This document shows positions 10,203 through 21,238 of a DNA stretch of 64,000 nt, piece by piece. The notes under the pieces are model-generated. The model was not told where the DNA came from. It saw only the letters and a program-made list of their open reading frames with translations, and did no database searches. The DNA comes from Pochonia chlamydosporia 170 (taxonomy: Eukaryota; Ascomycota; Sordariomycetes; Hypocreales; Clavicipitaceae): assembly GCF_001653235.2 (NCBI RefSeq), contig NC_035792.1, positions 4,216,001 to 4,280,000 of the forward strand, in the 5' to 3' direction. Every line of letters begins with the position of its first letter. Position 1 is the stretch's first letter. Position numbers and translations under genes: made by a program.

Positions 10203-10460
10203 ACATGGCCCCGTTCGTTTTGCTTCTCAAGGATGAGCTGCTGAATTTTCTCGTTTTGAGTAATAACCGCCTATCCTGTACGGAGTATTTGTTGGCTTGA
10301 TATCTTGGATGTCCTACGGACGTTTGCGCGTATGTCTAGTCTCTCTCTGTCCTTTTTGATGATTGCTTCGATCTTAGCTTCCAGATCGAAAGCTAGGACA
10401 GGTGTCTCCGTGGCTTCGTCTTCATCTGGTAGGGCTAAGAACCTGTTGGATGTGCTGTCG
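10203..10460 (-). pseudogene. Coding-like relic, possibly the tail of a pogo-type transposase
   Basis: On the minus strand a reading of about 85 codons is interrupted by one TAG: FLALPDEDEATETPV, EAKIEAIIKKDRERL, TSKISSQQILRTG, stop, AVITQNEKIQQLILEKQNE. The charged helical pattern and good codon structure look like a real protein end, in the style of the C-terminal coiled tails of fungal pogo/DDE transposases. That resemblance is from memory and weak. An in-frame TAA upstream and no identifiable catalytic domain indicate a relic. Confidence 0.35.
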
Positions 10461-12750
10461 TGACCTGTGACTTGGGTGGCTGGTTATGCGGCTCAACATT
10501 GAAGTCTCCTTCGCCAGGTGGGCAGTGCACCAGACTGCAGATTGTATGTCGACAGCCCCACTAAGATGCCAGACACTGTGGATCTTCTCACTGGCCAATA
10601 TCAATTGCCGCAAGCCTTAGCCGCTGGATCGCAGCTTCAAATGTTCCATGTTGGCAGGTTGCATTGATGCTTCTTGCCTTGTCGTCTCCCCCGCACTCAA
10701 ACGGCTGGGGGGAGATTTAATGCATTATGCCATACAAAGTGCAAAACCCTGCCTCAAATCAATAAATACCTGAGCAAAGTCTCGAACCATTTGATGCTAT
10801 CGCGTGACACACGCTGCACTGCACAGCGCACAGCCACCTCGCCGAGCTCAGTCCTGCTCAAGAGTGTCGTCTGCATTAAGTTAGGAATTTGACCAGCGGG
10901 ACGGGCCGTCAGCCGTGTCTGGTAAGAATGGAGGCATCAATTGATGGCGTTTTTTGACTGCATGTGCCTTGTTTGCCCAACACGGTACACCCTGCGGCGG
11001 GTCCCAGGCGACAGTGTCAGTGACAAGCAAACATTCAATGTTGAACCGTCCACAGCTGGATTGCCAGAAAATCAGACCATTTGAACTTTTGGGCTTATTA
11101 AGCACTACAAGTTCTTAAAAAGAGGCACTGGGGGCACTGGGGGCACTGGGATGCCGCAAGAACATCCCGCCAATAAACCATGATGAAAATGCGCACTTGG
11201 CCACTACAAGCCACCTAGACAATAAGATGCTGCACAACTGCAAGTCAAGTTACTTGGGGTTGACAGACGCGACGCCGCACTGGATCCCTTTACGGAAGCG
11301 TCAACTGGACTCAAAGCAGCATAAAAGTACCAGCACATTATCAAAGCTCATTGTCACGGGCAGCCCAAGCGTCCTTTGCGGTAGCTTATGATCTTCTAGT
11401 ACTCGTCAAAGGGCCACAACGATAATAGCTACCTAGTAGCCTGTAATCACGAAAGCCCGTTAGAGCTATTTATTTAGAGCTTTACAGATTGCTAACATCT
11501 TACTTTTCGGAACCCCCCCCTTTCCCTCCGCCTTTAACCTTAAGTTCTATTCCGTACCATTCTGCTCTAGCACTAAGGCTTGGAAAAATCTCGGCTTTAG
11601 ATTGGTGCTTATGATTCCTGTAATAGGTTTTGTGATTAATCTCGCAGAAAATTATTATTGCAACTAGGGCTATAGGTGGCAGCGTGGTTTGGACATAGGC
11701 GGCGGCAAAGTATGCAGGTTTTGGAAATTCCTTCCTGCACAAGACTTGGTTTTTAGGTTCTCATTAAAATGTATGCGTGACAACTAGTTATAATGGGCAA
11801 CGGAAGTTATCTTAAACTAGCTCCACCGTTCGCCTCAAAAGTAGGCACAGTAAAAGGTAGGCTTAAGGCAAGGCGAGAGGGAATCTAATTAGGAGCGTTT
11901 CTCAGTCCAGTGTTTCTAACAAATTCCTGGAAGAACCAAAGTTTAAGCGCGGTCACCAATGTTTAACAAACTAGGCCAGTTCTACGGCAAAGTGTTTACG
12001 ATTTGAAGGGCAAGACTCTGCTAATAACCAGTCTCACCAATTCAGAGTTGAGCTGTTTCTTTGGCCACAGCTTTTGGTGGGAGCTTGCCAGAGCCTTGCC
12101 TTGTTGTCTCCCCCTCACAAAAACCAACATGGCTAAATTCGAGTTGGAGGCTGCGTCTTAATCAACCAACAAACTTAACAACACTCCAGAACGCTGAGCC
12201 GCATTGCTGCCTAACGGTGAAACATCTGACCAACCCTGTCTTGGGCAAAGCTGCATAAAGCGTATCGACGAGTCATTTTCTCTGGCAAACGGTGTCGCGT
12301 CCGGATCGAAAACCACTTGTGTATATCTTCGCTTTGTCGTGTTGACTCTTCATTGGGTGGGTAATGACAGAAGCCTTGGTGCACCTTGTCGCTCATATAT
12401 TGTATTTTATTCGCCGAACCAGAGTCTCGGGTCTATGCACCAAACGTGATACGTCGAACGCTCCAGTTTGCGAGCGGGCTATTGCTGTTGTCGTGTTGAC
12501 AAAGGAACACCTTGCCTTGAAGACAAACGAAACCTCGATGTGATTCCCCCCCCCCCGGGAAAGAGCCAATCGACAGCAAAAGATGGTTGCATCCGCTACG
12601 AAGCATGCACCACGCTCACCTGGTCCAATTGCTAAGATGGGGTGGTCGCAAAATGGGCCGACCTGAATTCAGGAGACGTTTGAGCCTCACCACTTACCTT
12701 ACATATAGATTGTCCAATTCCCAAGTCTTCATCTCTGCCTCCGTAGCAAA
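10461..12750. other. Intergenic, with a small 9-bp tandem repeat
   Basis: About 2.3 kb with no supported gene. A tandem repeat of the 9-mer CACTGGGGG (2.8 copies) lies at 11126-11150. A run of Cs precedes GGG at about 12547-12559. The final ~100 bases before 12751 presumably hold the promoter of the coiled-coil gene. Confidence 0.4.
11126..11150 (+). repeat. 9-bp tandem repeat, 2.8 copies
   Basis: Perfect copies of CACTGGGGG with a partial third copy. It is in noncoding DNA and no function is apparent. Confidence 0.7.
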
Positions 12751-14333
12751 ATGGCTCACCCATCGTTCAAAGAGCGAATGAAGACTCTTACAACTATGGC
12801 TGAATCGAAGGTTAAGGCGGCCGCGAAAGGACCAATCAATAGGAATCTCAAAGATTCTAAACTTTGGTCTCTTATTTGTCTCGCTCGAGAAGTTAGTGTG
12901 GATACTGAAGGTATCCAGGACTATGGCCAACTTGTTTCTGATAAAAAAAGCCTTGAACATGAGGTCAGCGAGAAGTCGACAGAAATTGCACGCCTAAAAG
13001 AAGAGCTGGCACATTGCAAAGACATGGCGTCAACGGAAAAGTCTTTTTTAATGCGAGAGTTTGGCGAACAGTACAAAAAATTCTCTGAAAGAACGGACAC
13101 ATTGGAAATTAATCGGGGAAGAGTGGAACAATTGGAGACAGAGCTTGAAACGATGAAGGACAGGAACAAGTCACAACGGGATAAGCTGGTGTCGATGGAT
13201 AGAAACGCTAAAGCAACGCAATCTGAGTTCACTCAGCTCGAAAAGGACATGGTTAGAACACAAAGAGATTGCACGATACATCGGTCCGAGTTGCAGGCTG
13301 CACAAGAGAAATGCGCTGACTTGGAGGCGAGGCTCAGAACGGACCTGGGCCACGATGCCTTCCACGATATCGACGTGACTCGAGTTGAGAAACTGTAGGC
13401 CGCCGATTCTTTTTGCTCTTCTTCATGTTTGGAGGATTCATGACCATGCCAAGCAGTTGGCTGACCTGCTTATAGCCGAGATAGTCTTAAGTCTCTGGCA
13501 AGAGAATCCTACGCTATTCTCAAGGAATTCATGTCTGACGCAGAACAAGCAATGGTCAGTACATTGCTACTTTCATGGACCAAAACAAAGATACTCACAC
13601 TGAAAAATAGACTCATGCGACACCCCTGCAAAACTTACAAGGACGCTTTCCTTTGCTCCCTTTGCCAACGGGGCTTACCAAAGAGGCAGTGCTGATGCGT
13701 CGTGCTGCTGGACAGGCGGTCATTTGTGAAGCTTTAATGGCACATATTTTTCGCCCTTTCTACATCTCAGATGATTTGAAAGAGTCTGCATATCAGATGC
13801 TTGAGTTCTTTTCCGAAGACAAAGAACAACAACAAATATACCGCCACCAGGTCCTCAGAATAATAGAGGATGAGGAAACGGAGCCAACTGTGGAGCCAGT
13901 TATGAATGCCGGCAGTGCTATCTTTATGGCACTGGACCGGTTGGTACCGTCTGCACGGTTGGAGGAGTTCCGTCACAAAATAGAGAGGTTTTTGAATCGA
14001 GCAGCCCAGATGTGGGTTATCGAAGCTCAGCACGCCAGTGATCTTATTGAGGTCATGACACCCGGAACGCAAAATGAGCCGCCAGAGACTTGTCAGGAAT
14101 ACGGAGTACGAAATGTAAGCAACGCCGGAACTTCAAATCATGATGTAGCGGCTACGCTATTCCCACGAATCGCTGTCCGGGGACAAACGCTACACGTTGG
14201 ACAAGTTGTCTGGTCTGACTCACCAGCCGCTCTGATTGCCAAAGATCAGATCCCGAGTACAACGTTGGGCCGTGCTGCTACGGTGCGAAGGAATGGCCGA
14301 CGTAATTCTGTAGCGGCACGCCCAGCTGCTTAA
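12751..14333 (+). CDS. Coiled-coil protein of unknown function
   Basis: Three exons (12751-13394, 13476-13554, 13611-14333) with GT-AG introns give one frame of 481 residues. Both introns are needed: the first removes a stop directly after VEKL, the second joins SDAEQAM to THATPLQ. Residues ~65-205 form a long coiled coil (SLEHEVSEKSTEIARLKEE and onward). After it come RDSLKSLARESYAIL, LPLPTGLTKEAVLMRRAAGQ and an alpha-helical region (CEALMAHIFRPFY, AIFMALDRLVPSARLEEF) ending in a basic Ser/Arg tail. The arrangement of coiled coil plus helical domain matches a recurrent family of uncharacterised ascomycete proteins, but no function is known to me. The ATG at 12751 has a favourable AAAATGG context. 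Confidence 0.8.
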
Positions 14334-14880
14334 CTGAACTTTAGGTGGCGGTGTCAACGGGGCAGTGAAACCGTTATGAATCATTACCAACGAGCCAACA
14401 GGCATAACTACTGAGATATTATATTTCGCAAACGAGCTACGTCTTTACCTCGCTCAACCGAGTCTGTACTATAGTTTCATCGAATGCTTTGATGAATGGG
14501 CTGTACAATAACTTCGAGTCTTGTTGAGTGCCGGTGAAGAGGACGCATAATGACTATTTCGTCACCACAGAGTGGAAAGCAAACTTCAATGAACTCCCGA
14601 GAACTCGCAAGCATACTACGACCTGCAGGCACGGACGCACGACGTGCAAACACTCCAGACAGCTGCAACAGCCATCCAGATGATATTGATGCGGTCTGGT
14701 AGTGTAACTTTGTTTCTGCTTGGACAGGGCAAAGATTCTGTTAGGAACTCTGGTCCATGGTATCGTCGATCAAATTATTGCCGCTTTTTAGTTGGGAGAG
14801 AGATACATCGTTTGGGTTTGGTTTTTGTGTCAAGGTTCGCGGTGGATTATCCCCAAGTCTTTACAAGTTCAACCGCTTAG
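14334..14880. other. Intergenic, no supported gene
   Basis: Downstream of the coiled-coil gene. Nothing with coding character or repeat structure beyond short chance frames is visible. Confidence 0.4.
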
Positions 14881-15680
14881 TTGTAACTTGTTGTTTTAAC
14901 AAAACATACCTACCAATTTGATCTTTCTTGCCCAATATTCACTCTCCTTCTTATTGCGTATTAACTTAATTGCCTATCGATTGCAAAACGCGTGTGTGCT
15001 CCTTATGTATGTCTTTTAGGGTTTAACCCTATTTTAAAGGGAAATTATTAATATTATTAATTCTACCCAGTAGAGTTATATTATTAGCTTAAGCGAATTG
15101 CCTAATTAGTATAAAATTTAGCATAATTTGTGTCTATCTTAATTAGAGGAGGAGTTATTATACTAAATAGCAATAGAATTTAGGCAAGATATACGGTTAG
15201 AGCTTGCTAGAAGCTTAGCCTATAGCTACTCTATATATTCTTTATTATAAAACACCTATTTTACCTTTTTAAAGGCATCTCTTATAGCATTTATAGAGTC
15301 TCTAGGCTGTAAACTTTAGCGGTATTTTAGGAGAAAGTATTTAAGAGCTTCTTAAACTAGACTAGCATAGTTATTAATAGCAAGTTTAATTTTAGCATTA
15401 ATAGCGCTTAATACTAGGCATAGTTTGCATTACTTATAAGTTATAAGCACCTATAGATTAATTAGGGTTAAGAATATTACAGAAGTATTCTTAGTATAGA
15501 ATTTATTTAGACGTAAGAATATACTTGCATTAGCATCTAGGCAAAGCTATTAAGGTTATTACGTAACTCTTAGTATTACTTTGTGTGAGGGTTTAGAAAG
15601 ACTTATTTAATCTACCTAATAATCTTATTGCAAAGAGGAAGAATTAACAAAATAAAAGGAGAGATCCCCTAGATCTCTCC
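14881..15680. repeat. AT-rich RIP-like relic
   Basis: A strongly AT-rich block rich in TA, with stops in all frames, like the larger block at 25.8-34.06 kb. This is the usual look of transposon DNA after repeat-induced point mutation (C to T changes in duplicated DNA in ascomycetes). It ends in a purine-rich stretch and a 10-bp palindrome at 15657-15681, right before an LTR-like segment, so it could be the 3' end of a dead retroelement. No protein motif is readable. Confidence 0.55.
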
Positions 15681-15681
15681 T
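15657..15681. repeat. 10-bp perfect inverted repeat
   Basis: AGGAGAGATC and GATCTCTCCT flank a 5-base loop (CCCTA). The right arm runs directly into TGTGATATCC, the apparent start of an LTR-like segment. Confidence 0.7.
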
Positions 15682-15828
15682 GTGATATCCTCCACGTGCA
15701 CTAACTATAACGTTAGTTATATAGGCAACTATTAGACATGGGTATTGTGACCATAGTTGCGATCAACTATATTGTGACAACGCAACGAGGCCTTCGGCCG
15801 AGTCTCCTTCAGGGTCTAACCCGTCACA
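15681..15828. mobile_element. Possible solo or terminal LTR
   Basis: A 148-base segment of more balanced composition than its left flank, opening with TGTGA and closing with TCACA, a 5-bp terminal inverted repeat of the TG...CA kind found at LTR ends. It contains small palindromes (around CTATAACGTTAG and AGGCCTTCGGCC). Flanking 5-mers do not match, so there is no target-site duplication. A second copy is not seen in the window, and assignment to an element family is not possible. Confidence 0.4.
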
Positions 15829-17741
15829 CTTTGCACCTTTAGAAGCCTAAGCTAAGCTGCAACTAAACTGAATAATAAGCCTAGAAACAGTTATAATAAT
15901 GCCCACGCTGCTAAACATTATGTTAAAGCCCATAATGGGGATTAAACATTAGGGCAAAGAAAGCTAGCAGGGCTCTATAACTATAGTTAAAGCTTAGGGC
16001 TTCCACGTTGGATAGAGACAGGAGTAAATGCATTAGTCACCTTAATATTGGGATCCCTAACACAGCCTGTAGAGGACTGGGCTACACTAGACTTCTTTTT
16101 TCTTAAATAAGGCAGTAGAAGCAGTTAGTCTTTAATGTCGCTTAACCGTCTTGGTAAGGAATTTTTTGGTTTAAATCGTGTTTTAAATTCTTCTATGCCC
16201 GCATTGTGATCTTAGTTTGATAGAAGACCAATCTCCTGTTGTAGGGGACGTGACATTTGTGTGACTTTTTGTGGTGGTATTTCAGCAGGCAGCAATCAAT
16301 CATAATAAGGTCATGCAGTAAACACTACGGTTCTAAGCAGTGTGAAAGCTAACCTGGGGGAAAATGGCTTGAGCCGCTTAACTCCCAAGCTTGTATGCTT
16401 AATCGCAGCACGTTTGTTTATTGATGGCCACGGAGCATGGGATCTATCACGCTCCCAGAGCTACTCTTATAAATGAGGAGAAAGTCCTAGCAGGTCGTTT
16501 GTCTAAGTCGGTGGTATCGCCCCCCCCCATCCCCCCCCTTTTTTTTTCAAAGATGCTAGCACTGTTGATTCTACTGCTGTCTTTAGCGGCAGAGCTAGTA
16601 GCCTGCGAATAGCTTTAAATAGTGGCTGAAATAGACCTTACGTGAGTACGCCTTAACACTAACACAGGCGTACGTTATCTAGCTAGATGAATTTAACAAG
16701 CATCAATCAACCAGTTACAAGTACCCCAAACCGCGTGATAATTATCACCCGAATAGAAGCCTTGCGCTTCTAATAAGCACCATTAAGGTAGTTCCACGAG
16801 TTAATTGCGGATAGCCTTTTAGATCTCCTAGCAAGAAGACTGGTCCGGCCGTCGTGTTGATCCAATATGAATTTACGCGATTCCATCTCAATAACGTCAA
16901 TATATGCAGCAGTTAATTAAAGTAATAACATGCAAGATGTATTTAACGTGATGCAATACATGCGTTGTAAAAACATGCTAGGCTCTGTATTAAGCTTGTT
17001 AACTAGCAGAGCCACGTAGAAAGAGAAGCCTCCACAGTACAATATACTAGTTAGTGATGGTCGATATACATCACGGTTCATGGCGATTTTAACCAGAGAA
17101 ATTGTTAGAGCTCAGGAGTAAAAATATCTAATGTGATATTTGCTAGGTGACAAGGAACTATTCAATACCTGCGTACCTCTAGAATGCTGCAACACCCACC
17201 CGTAAATCTATCGCCACTTGGGGGCTGGCTCCTCTTGGTCTGACAAGCGAAGAAACTAAACAATATTTATTCTTGGCCGTAGTTATAGCACACATAGATG
17301 CTATTTCTCGAATATAGTTTTCTACCTTGGAACGCCATCCGATTTCCCGACCACATTGGCTGGAAACAGCACAACCCGTCATTCCGGCAATGCGGAAATT
17401 ACTTGATAGGACGGGACACTCGGGTGTCAAACATGTTTGCAATGATTCATCCATCACTACGAAAGATTTCTCCTAGCCTTAGGAGGCAGCCTCTGTGTCA
17501 TACACGAGGGGTGCCTTTGTTGGCAAACTTACAACGGCGAGAATACCAAATTCGGACAGCGCATCCTGATGAAAAGTTCATTGATGCGGGATTGCATTTT
17601 GTCGCTGAATGTATTAAAAAATGCCAAAAACAGACAAAAAGAAGAGGAGGAAGAAGAAGAAAATATCAAGCACCGCTTTCCATATTCCAAGCCGTCCTTT
17701 CCATAGGCGGCCGCCTTTCTAATGTACATATCGTGCGAAAA
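15829..17741. other. Intergenic, low-complexity tracts, no supported gene
   Basis: About 1.9 kb, partly AT-rich. Mononucleotide runs of C9, C8 and T9 sit at 16520-16547. A minus-strand stretch near 17180-17400 (GWRSKVENYIREIASMC) has some coding flavour and stops at 17179, but no start, splice structure or family can be assigned. The 15-mer shared with 6510-6524 lies at 16234-16248. Confidence 0.4.
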
Positions 17742-18008
17742 TCATCTAAAACAACTGGATATTTCGGCTTCTGATAGCCGCCCATCAGCAAAGATGGTGA
17801 AATTGTTAAACCGCATCTGGCGATAGTTAGGTAGGCACAAAAAAAGAAGTAGTTATGGGGGAAGAAGTAAAGTTTTACGCACCTCAACTAAGTAGTTATC
17901 CCCAAATCTCTCGTCAAGGAGCTCCTCCAACTTTATGGCATTCACAAACCGCCCCGGAATTGGTTGCCCTTGTCGTCGCTTGGGGGATGTCCGTGAGTGG
18001 CCATCCAT
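17742..18008 (-). CDS. 66-aa protein of unknown function, copy A of a duplicated small gene
   Basis: Two exons on the minus strand (17883-18008, 17742-17816; GT-AG intron 17817-17882, phase 0) encode 66 residues starting MDGHSRTSPKRR. The core reads RFVNAIKLEELLDERFG, then, across the splice, VEMRFNNFTIFADGRL and SEAEISSCF. A plus-strand copy at 25144-25402 has the same start, intron position, intron phase and stop position, which strongly supports the model. Similarity runs about 25 bases past the stop codon and then ends. The basic N-terminus and two short amphipathic helices suggest a small interaction module. I do not recognise a named family. It lies upstream of, and divergent from, the kinase at 19124. 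Confidence 0.75.
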
Positions 18009-19054
18009 GGCTTGGTTTTTGGTCACGGTGGTGGTTGTGGTATGGATATTCGATTCCAGGGTTGGGCTGTTTGACGATGAGCGATGGCTACCGGAGTGTG
18101 CAAGAATTAGTAGATTCATACTTTGGAAAAGTAAGTTGGCCAGTTGGTCGAATGCGTACCTTGCGAACATCTTCTGTCTATCAACGGCCGGGTAATATAT
18201 GTCTTCGACGGGGGGGGGGGGGATCGGTGTTCCGCGCACGGTCTGGTCTGGTAGAAGTGAGGCGGGAGGAGTTCAGGCGACCCTGAAAGCCCAGAGGATA
18301 GCTCGCCTTTAAGCCTGTGCTGTAATAGGGCCAGGCCATCAGCCCTCGGCCAATCGACGACACAGACATGAGATGGCGACAAATGGGCTGTGTTTCACAG
18401 AGAAAATCCTGCTGGTCTGCCTTGTGTCCTCATACGGTATGGCCGTGCATAACAAGATGACAACACCACCTTTTCCCGCGGCGGCTTGCATGTGTGTGTT
18501 GGCTCATAAGTGGTCAGCGGAGACTAGATGGCGTCTGGTCGGTCAAGCTGCTTCAACCCGTGCCGTTACCATCCAGCTTTTTGTTCGCTGATCACACGGC
18601 CGCATGCAGCTGTGACCCAAACCACCCACGCTTTCAACTTGAATGCAGCCCCCCGGGCCCACCAGTGTAGTACCATTTGTATTTTGCGGCAGGGGGTGAA
18701 TTGAGTTGAGGGAGGAGGTGCTGACCGTGTGTTTGGTTGTCAGCGGCCGCCTTTAAGTTGGGAGATTGTATGAGACGCGGGTGGTGGTGGCTCATCACAT
18801 ACCAAATTGGTACAAGGCTGCAAGACACAAGGCTGGGAGTTCTTGCGGATATGTATGACTCCCATAAATGGTCCGAGGTCAACCCCAGAATAGGTGTGCC
18901 TGTAATTGAATACCGAAATTCCTTGGTGCCAAGTTAATCCTGTTTCGAGGATATTCTCAAGTTTACGGTACTCGTCCTTTTCGGGTTGGTTGGTTCTACA
19001 TCTCAACAACTCTTGGTTACGAGAGGTCAGAACTTGTCCGAAAGAAGGAAAAAC

Positions 19055-19055
<1 letters not shown>
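18009..19055. other. Intergenic between copy A and the kinase
   Basis: About 1 kb with no supported gene. A G13 run lies at 18210-18222. This must contain the divergent promoters of the small gene and the kinase; no TATA box is obvious. Confidence 0.4.

Positions 19056-19090
<35 letters not shown>
19056..19090 (+). repeat. A35 homopolymer upstream of the kinase start
   Basis: An uninterrupted run of 35 A ends 33 bases before the kinase ATG at 19124. Poly(dA) tracts exclude nucleosomes in fungal promoters, and in a 5' leader they can bind poly(A)-binding protein; a retroposed cDNA tail is a less likely explanation because the gene after it has introns. Confidence 0.9.
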
Positions 19091-19093
<3 letters not shown>

Positions 19094-19123
19094 AAAGCAA
19101 AAACTCATTCCAAATCAGTACTC

Positions 19124-21117
19124 ATGAACCAACACTCCGATGCGGCACCATTGGACGAGGAGCTTCGGGCGGGCTTGGTGCCATATGTGTGTGATCAGGA
19201 CAAGTTCTTCCTGCCAAACACCACACTTGACTCAATCTTGCAGTATGACAAGGTATACCGCATTCTCGAGCGGTTTCAATTCAACAAACCTGGTGAGAAC
19301 TCCCTGTTAGTGTATATACAAAGGCGTCTAATAACACTTCTTGGGTAGATTTTGTCGTAGCAGCCGCGCAATATGTGTTTGGTGCGGAGAACGTTCGAGG
19401 CCGAGAGGGCCACAAACCAGCCCGGAAGATCTTCGCCGTCCTGGCTCTCCTGGGTAAAGTATCCTCAATATCAGGTTTCATGGCCGACAGAATTTGTGAT
19501 GACGACTTACCTCTTTTGCGACATAACGAGGAGGGTGCCAATTTTGACTTGGTGAGAACGATTGATGGCAAGAAAAGAGACATATCATGTTTTGATGGGT
19601 GGGAGCAGAGAGACATTCAGCAATTTGACAGCTATCAGTGGTACATGCTATCGCCATCCTTCATCATGGAAGATGGCCGGGCAGCATTCTATAAAATTGA
19701 CAACAGGGCTATATTCCCGTGGCTGGCGTATGAGGACGCCGTTAGTCAGTCGGGTTTCTCTGTCGTCAGAAAGGTCCGGATCCATCGTGCACATCACAAC
19801 TTCCCATCAACGGCAAGTCTCCAGAATTCTCTAGGACCAGATCCTTAGTGTACACTGACACTCTATTAGGAAGGGGACTCATTTGCCCTGAAGGAGTTAA
19901 CTTCCGAGAACAGAGATGAATTTGAATTAGAGGTTGACGCCCTGCAAAAAGTCAAGTCAAACCCGCACCTTGTCACTCTTTTCACGAGCTATGAGTATCG
20001 GCAACGGTACTATCTGCTCTTTGGTTGGGCTGAAGGGGGCAATCTTTTTGACCTATGGATGCAACACAATCCGTGCCCCAAGTTCGATCGCACTCTGGTT
20101 CTCTGGCTAGGTGAGCAGTGCTTGGGATTGGCAGAGGGCTTGCATAGAATACACAACACGCAATTGTCCTTCCCGCACGAGCCGGAGCATACATTGGCGG
20201 TCCCGGATCTCAAAGGTGGCCCAGACGACAAAACCTGTGGAAGACATGGTGACATCAAGCCTCAAAACATTCTTTGGTTCAAGCACGAGCCGAACAAGTA
20301 TGACCACGGCGTCCTCAAAATTTCTGACTTTGGGCTCGCAAGGTTTCACAGCCACATGACTACAAAAGTCTCGCCGGTTGGAATCCCCGTATCACAAACA
20401 TACAAAGCTCCAGAGTTTGAATTGAACGAGCCTATTTCCCGTCCCTATGATGTCTGGTCACTGGGCTGCTTATACTTGGAGTTTATCACGTGGTTGGTTC
20501 TTGGGTGGGATGGGGTTTATGAATTTTCTTCCAAAAGGACCCAGGAGCAAGACTGCCGGGTCAAATTTCGCCAAGATACGTTTTTCAATCTTTGGAGACA
20601 AGAAGGGGGACAGGAAGAATCAAATCCTGGCTCTGCAACGGTAAAGGTTGCTGTTAGAGAGGTGAGTACCATAAATGAGGGCTACCGCTACATCTTGTAT
20701 CTTGTCCTAGGCTGACAATCGCAGTGGATAAATTCTTTAGCCCCAGCAGATAGTCGCTTTCTTTGCGACTTTCTTCGATATGTTGAGAACAACATGGTCA
20801 TCTTGGATAAAGGCAAGCGGCACACAACTGCTAAAGTGCGACAGGAATTGAAGGAGATGTACCAGCGCTGTCTGAATGATCCGGCGTACTGCTTCTCATC
20901 AACCTCGGTGTACCAAACAGGCCGGGTTGAAAAGGCTCATCAAACGATGGACAGAGCTCCTACTGCAGGAGTGAATGTGCCAATGGTACATGTCCATCCT
21001 GTGGAAGAAGCAAACTCTGCCCCGACAAATGGGGTGGCAACGAAGAGGAAACTAGACACCTTGAGCCCGGAAGAGTCCGGTTCTGACAACCCAAGAAAGC
21101 GCAACCATTGCAATTAA
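19124..21117 (+). CDS. Fungal Ser/Thr protein kinase with a C-terminal nuclear localisation signal
   Basis: Four exons (19124-19292, 19349-19812, 19870-20661, 20725-21117) give 605 residues. The N-terminal ~210 residues (DEELRAGLVPYV, RIFAVL-like ARKIFAVLALLG) are the leader usual in a large class of ascomycete kinases. The kinase domain follows: SFALKEL (Lys of subdomain II), RHGDIKPQNIL (catalytic loop), ISDFGLARF (DFG), YKAPEFE and PYDVWSLGCLYLEF. Catalytic residues are present, so it should be active. The tail carries a bipartite basic signal, KRKLDTLSPEESG then PRKRN. The second intron (19813-19869) needs a GC donor (GCAAGT) to hold frame. Kinases of this class are often near HET/NLR genes, which hints at a role in non-self response, but the substrate is unknown. 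Confidence 0.88.
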
Positions 21118-21238
21118 TCAGGATGCCTGACAATCAAACACAAGACGCGATACAACCCCCTAGACCAACCAACTAGATAGTAGAAATACCCTCTTTCAAC
21201 CAGAACACGATCTGTGGCATAAGGGCAGTACTACTCTC

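Noticed and set aside
17298..17774. 158-codon plus-strand frame
   Set aside because: It overlaps exon 2 of the small gene on the opposite strand and has a basic low-complexity composition without motifs.
18906..19123. Upstream extension of the kinase through the poly(A) tract
   Set aside because: The frame stays open, but it would add a poly-Lys stretch. The ATG at 19124 gives a start consistent with the kinase class.
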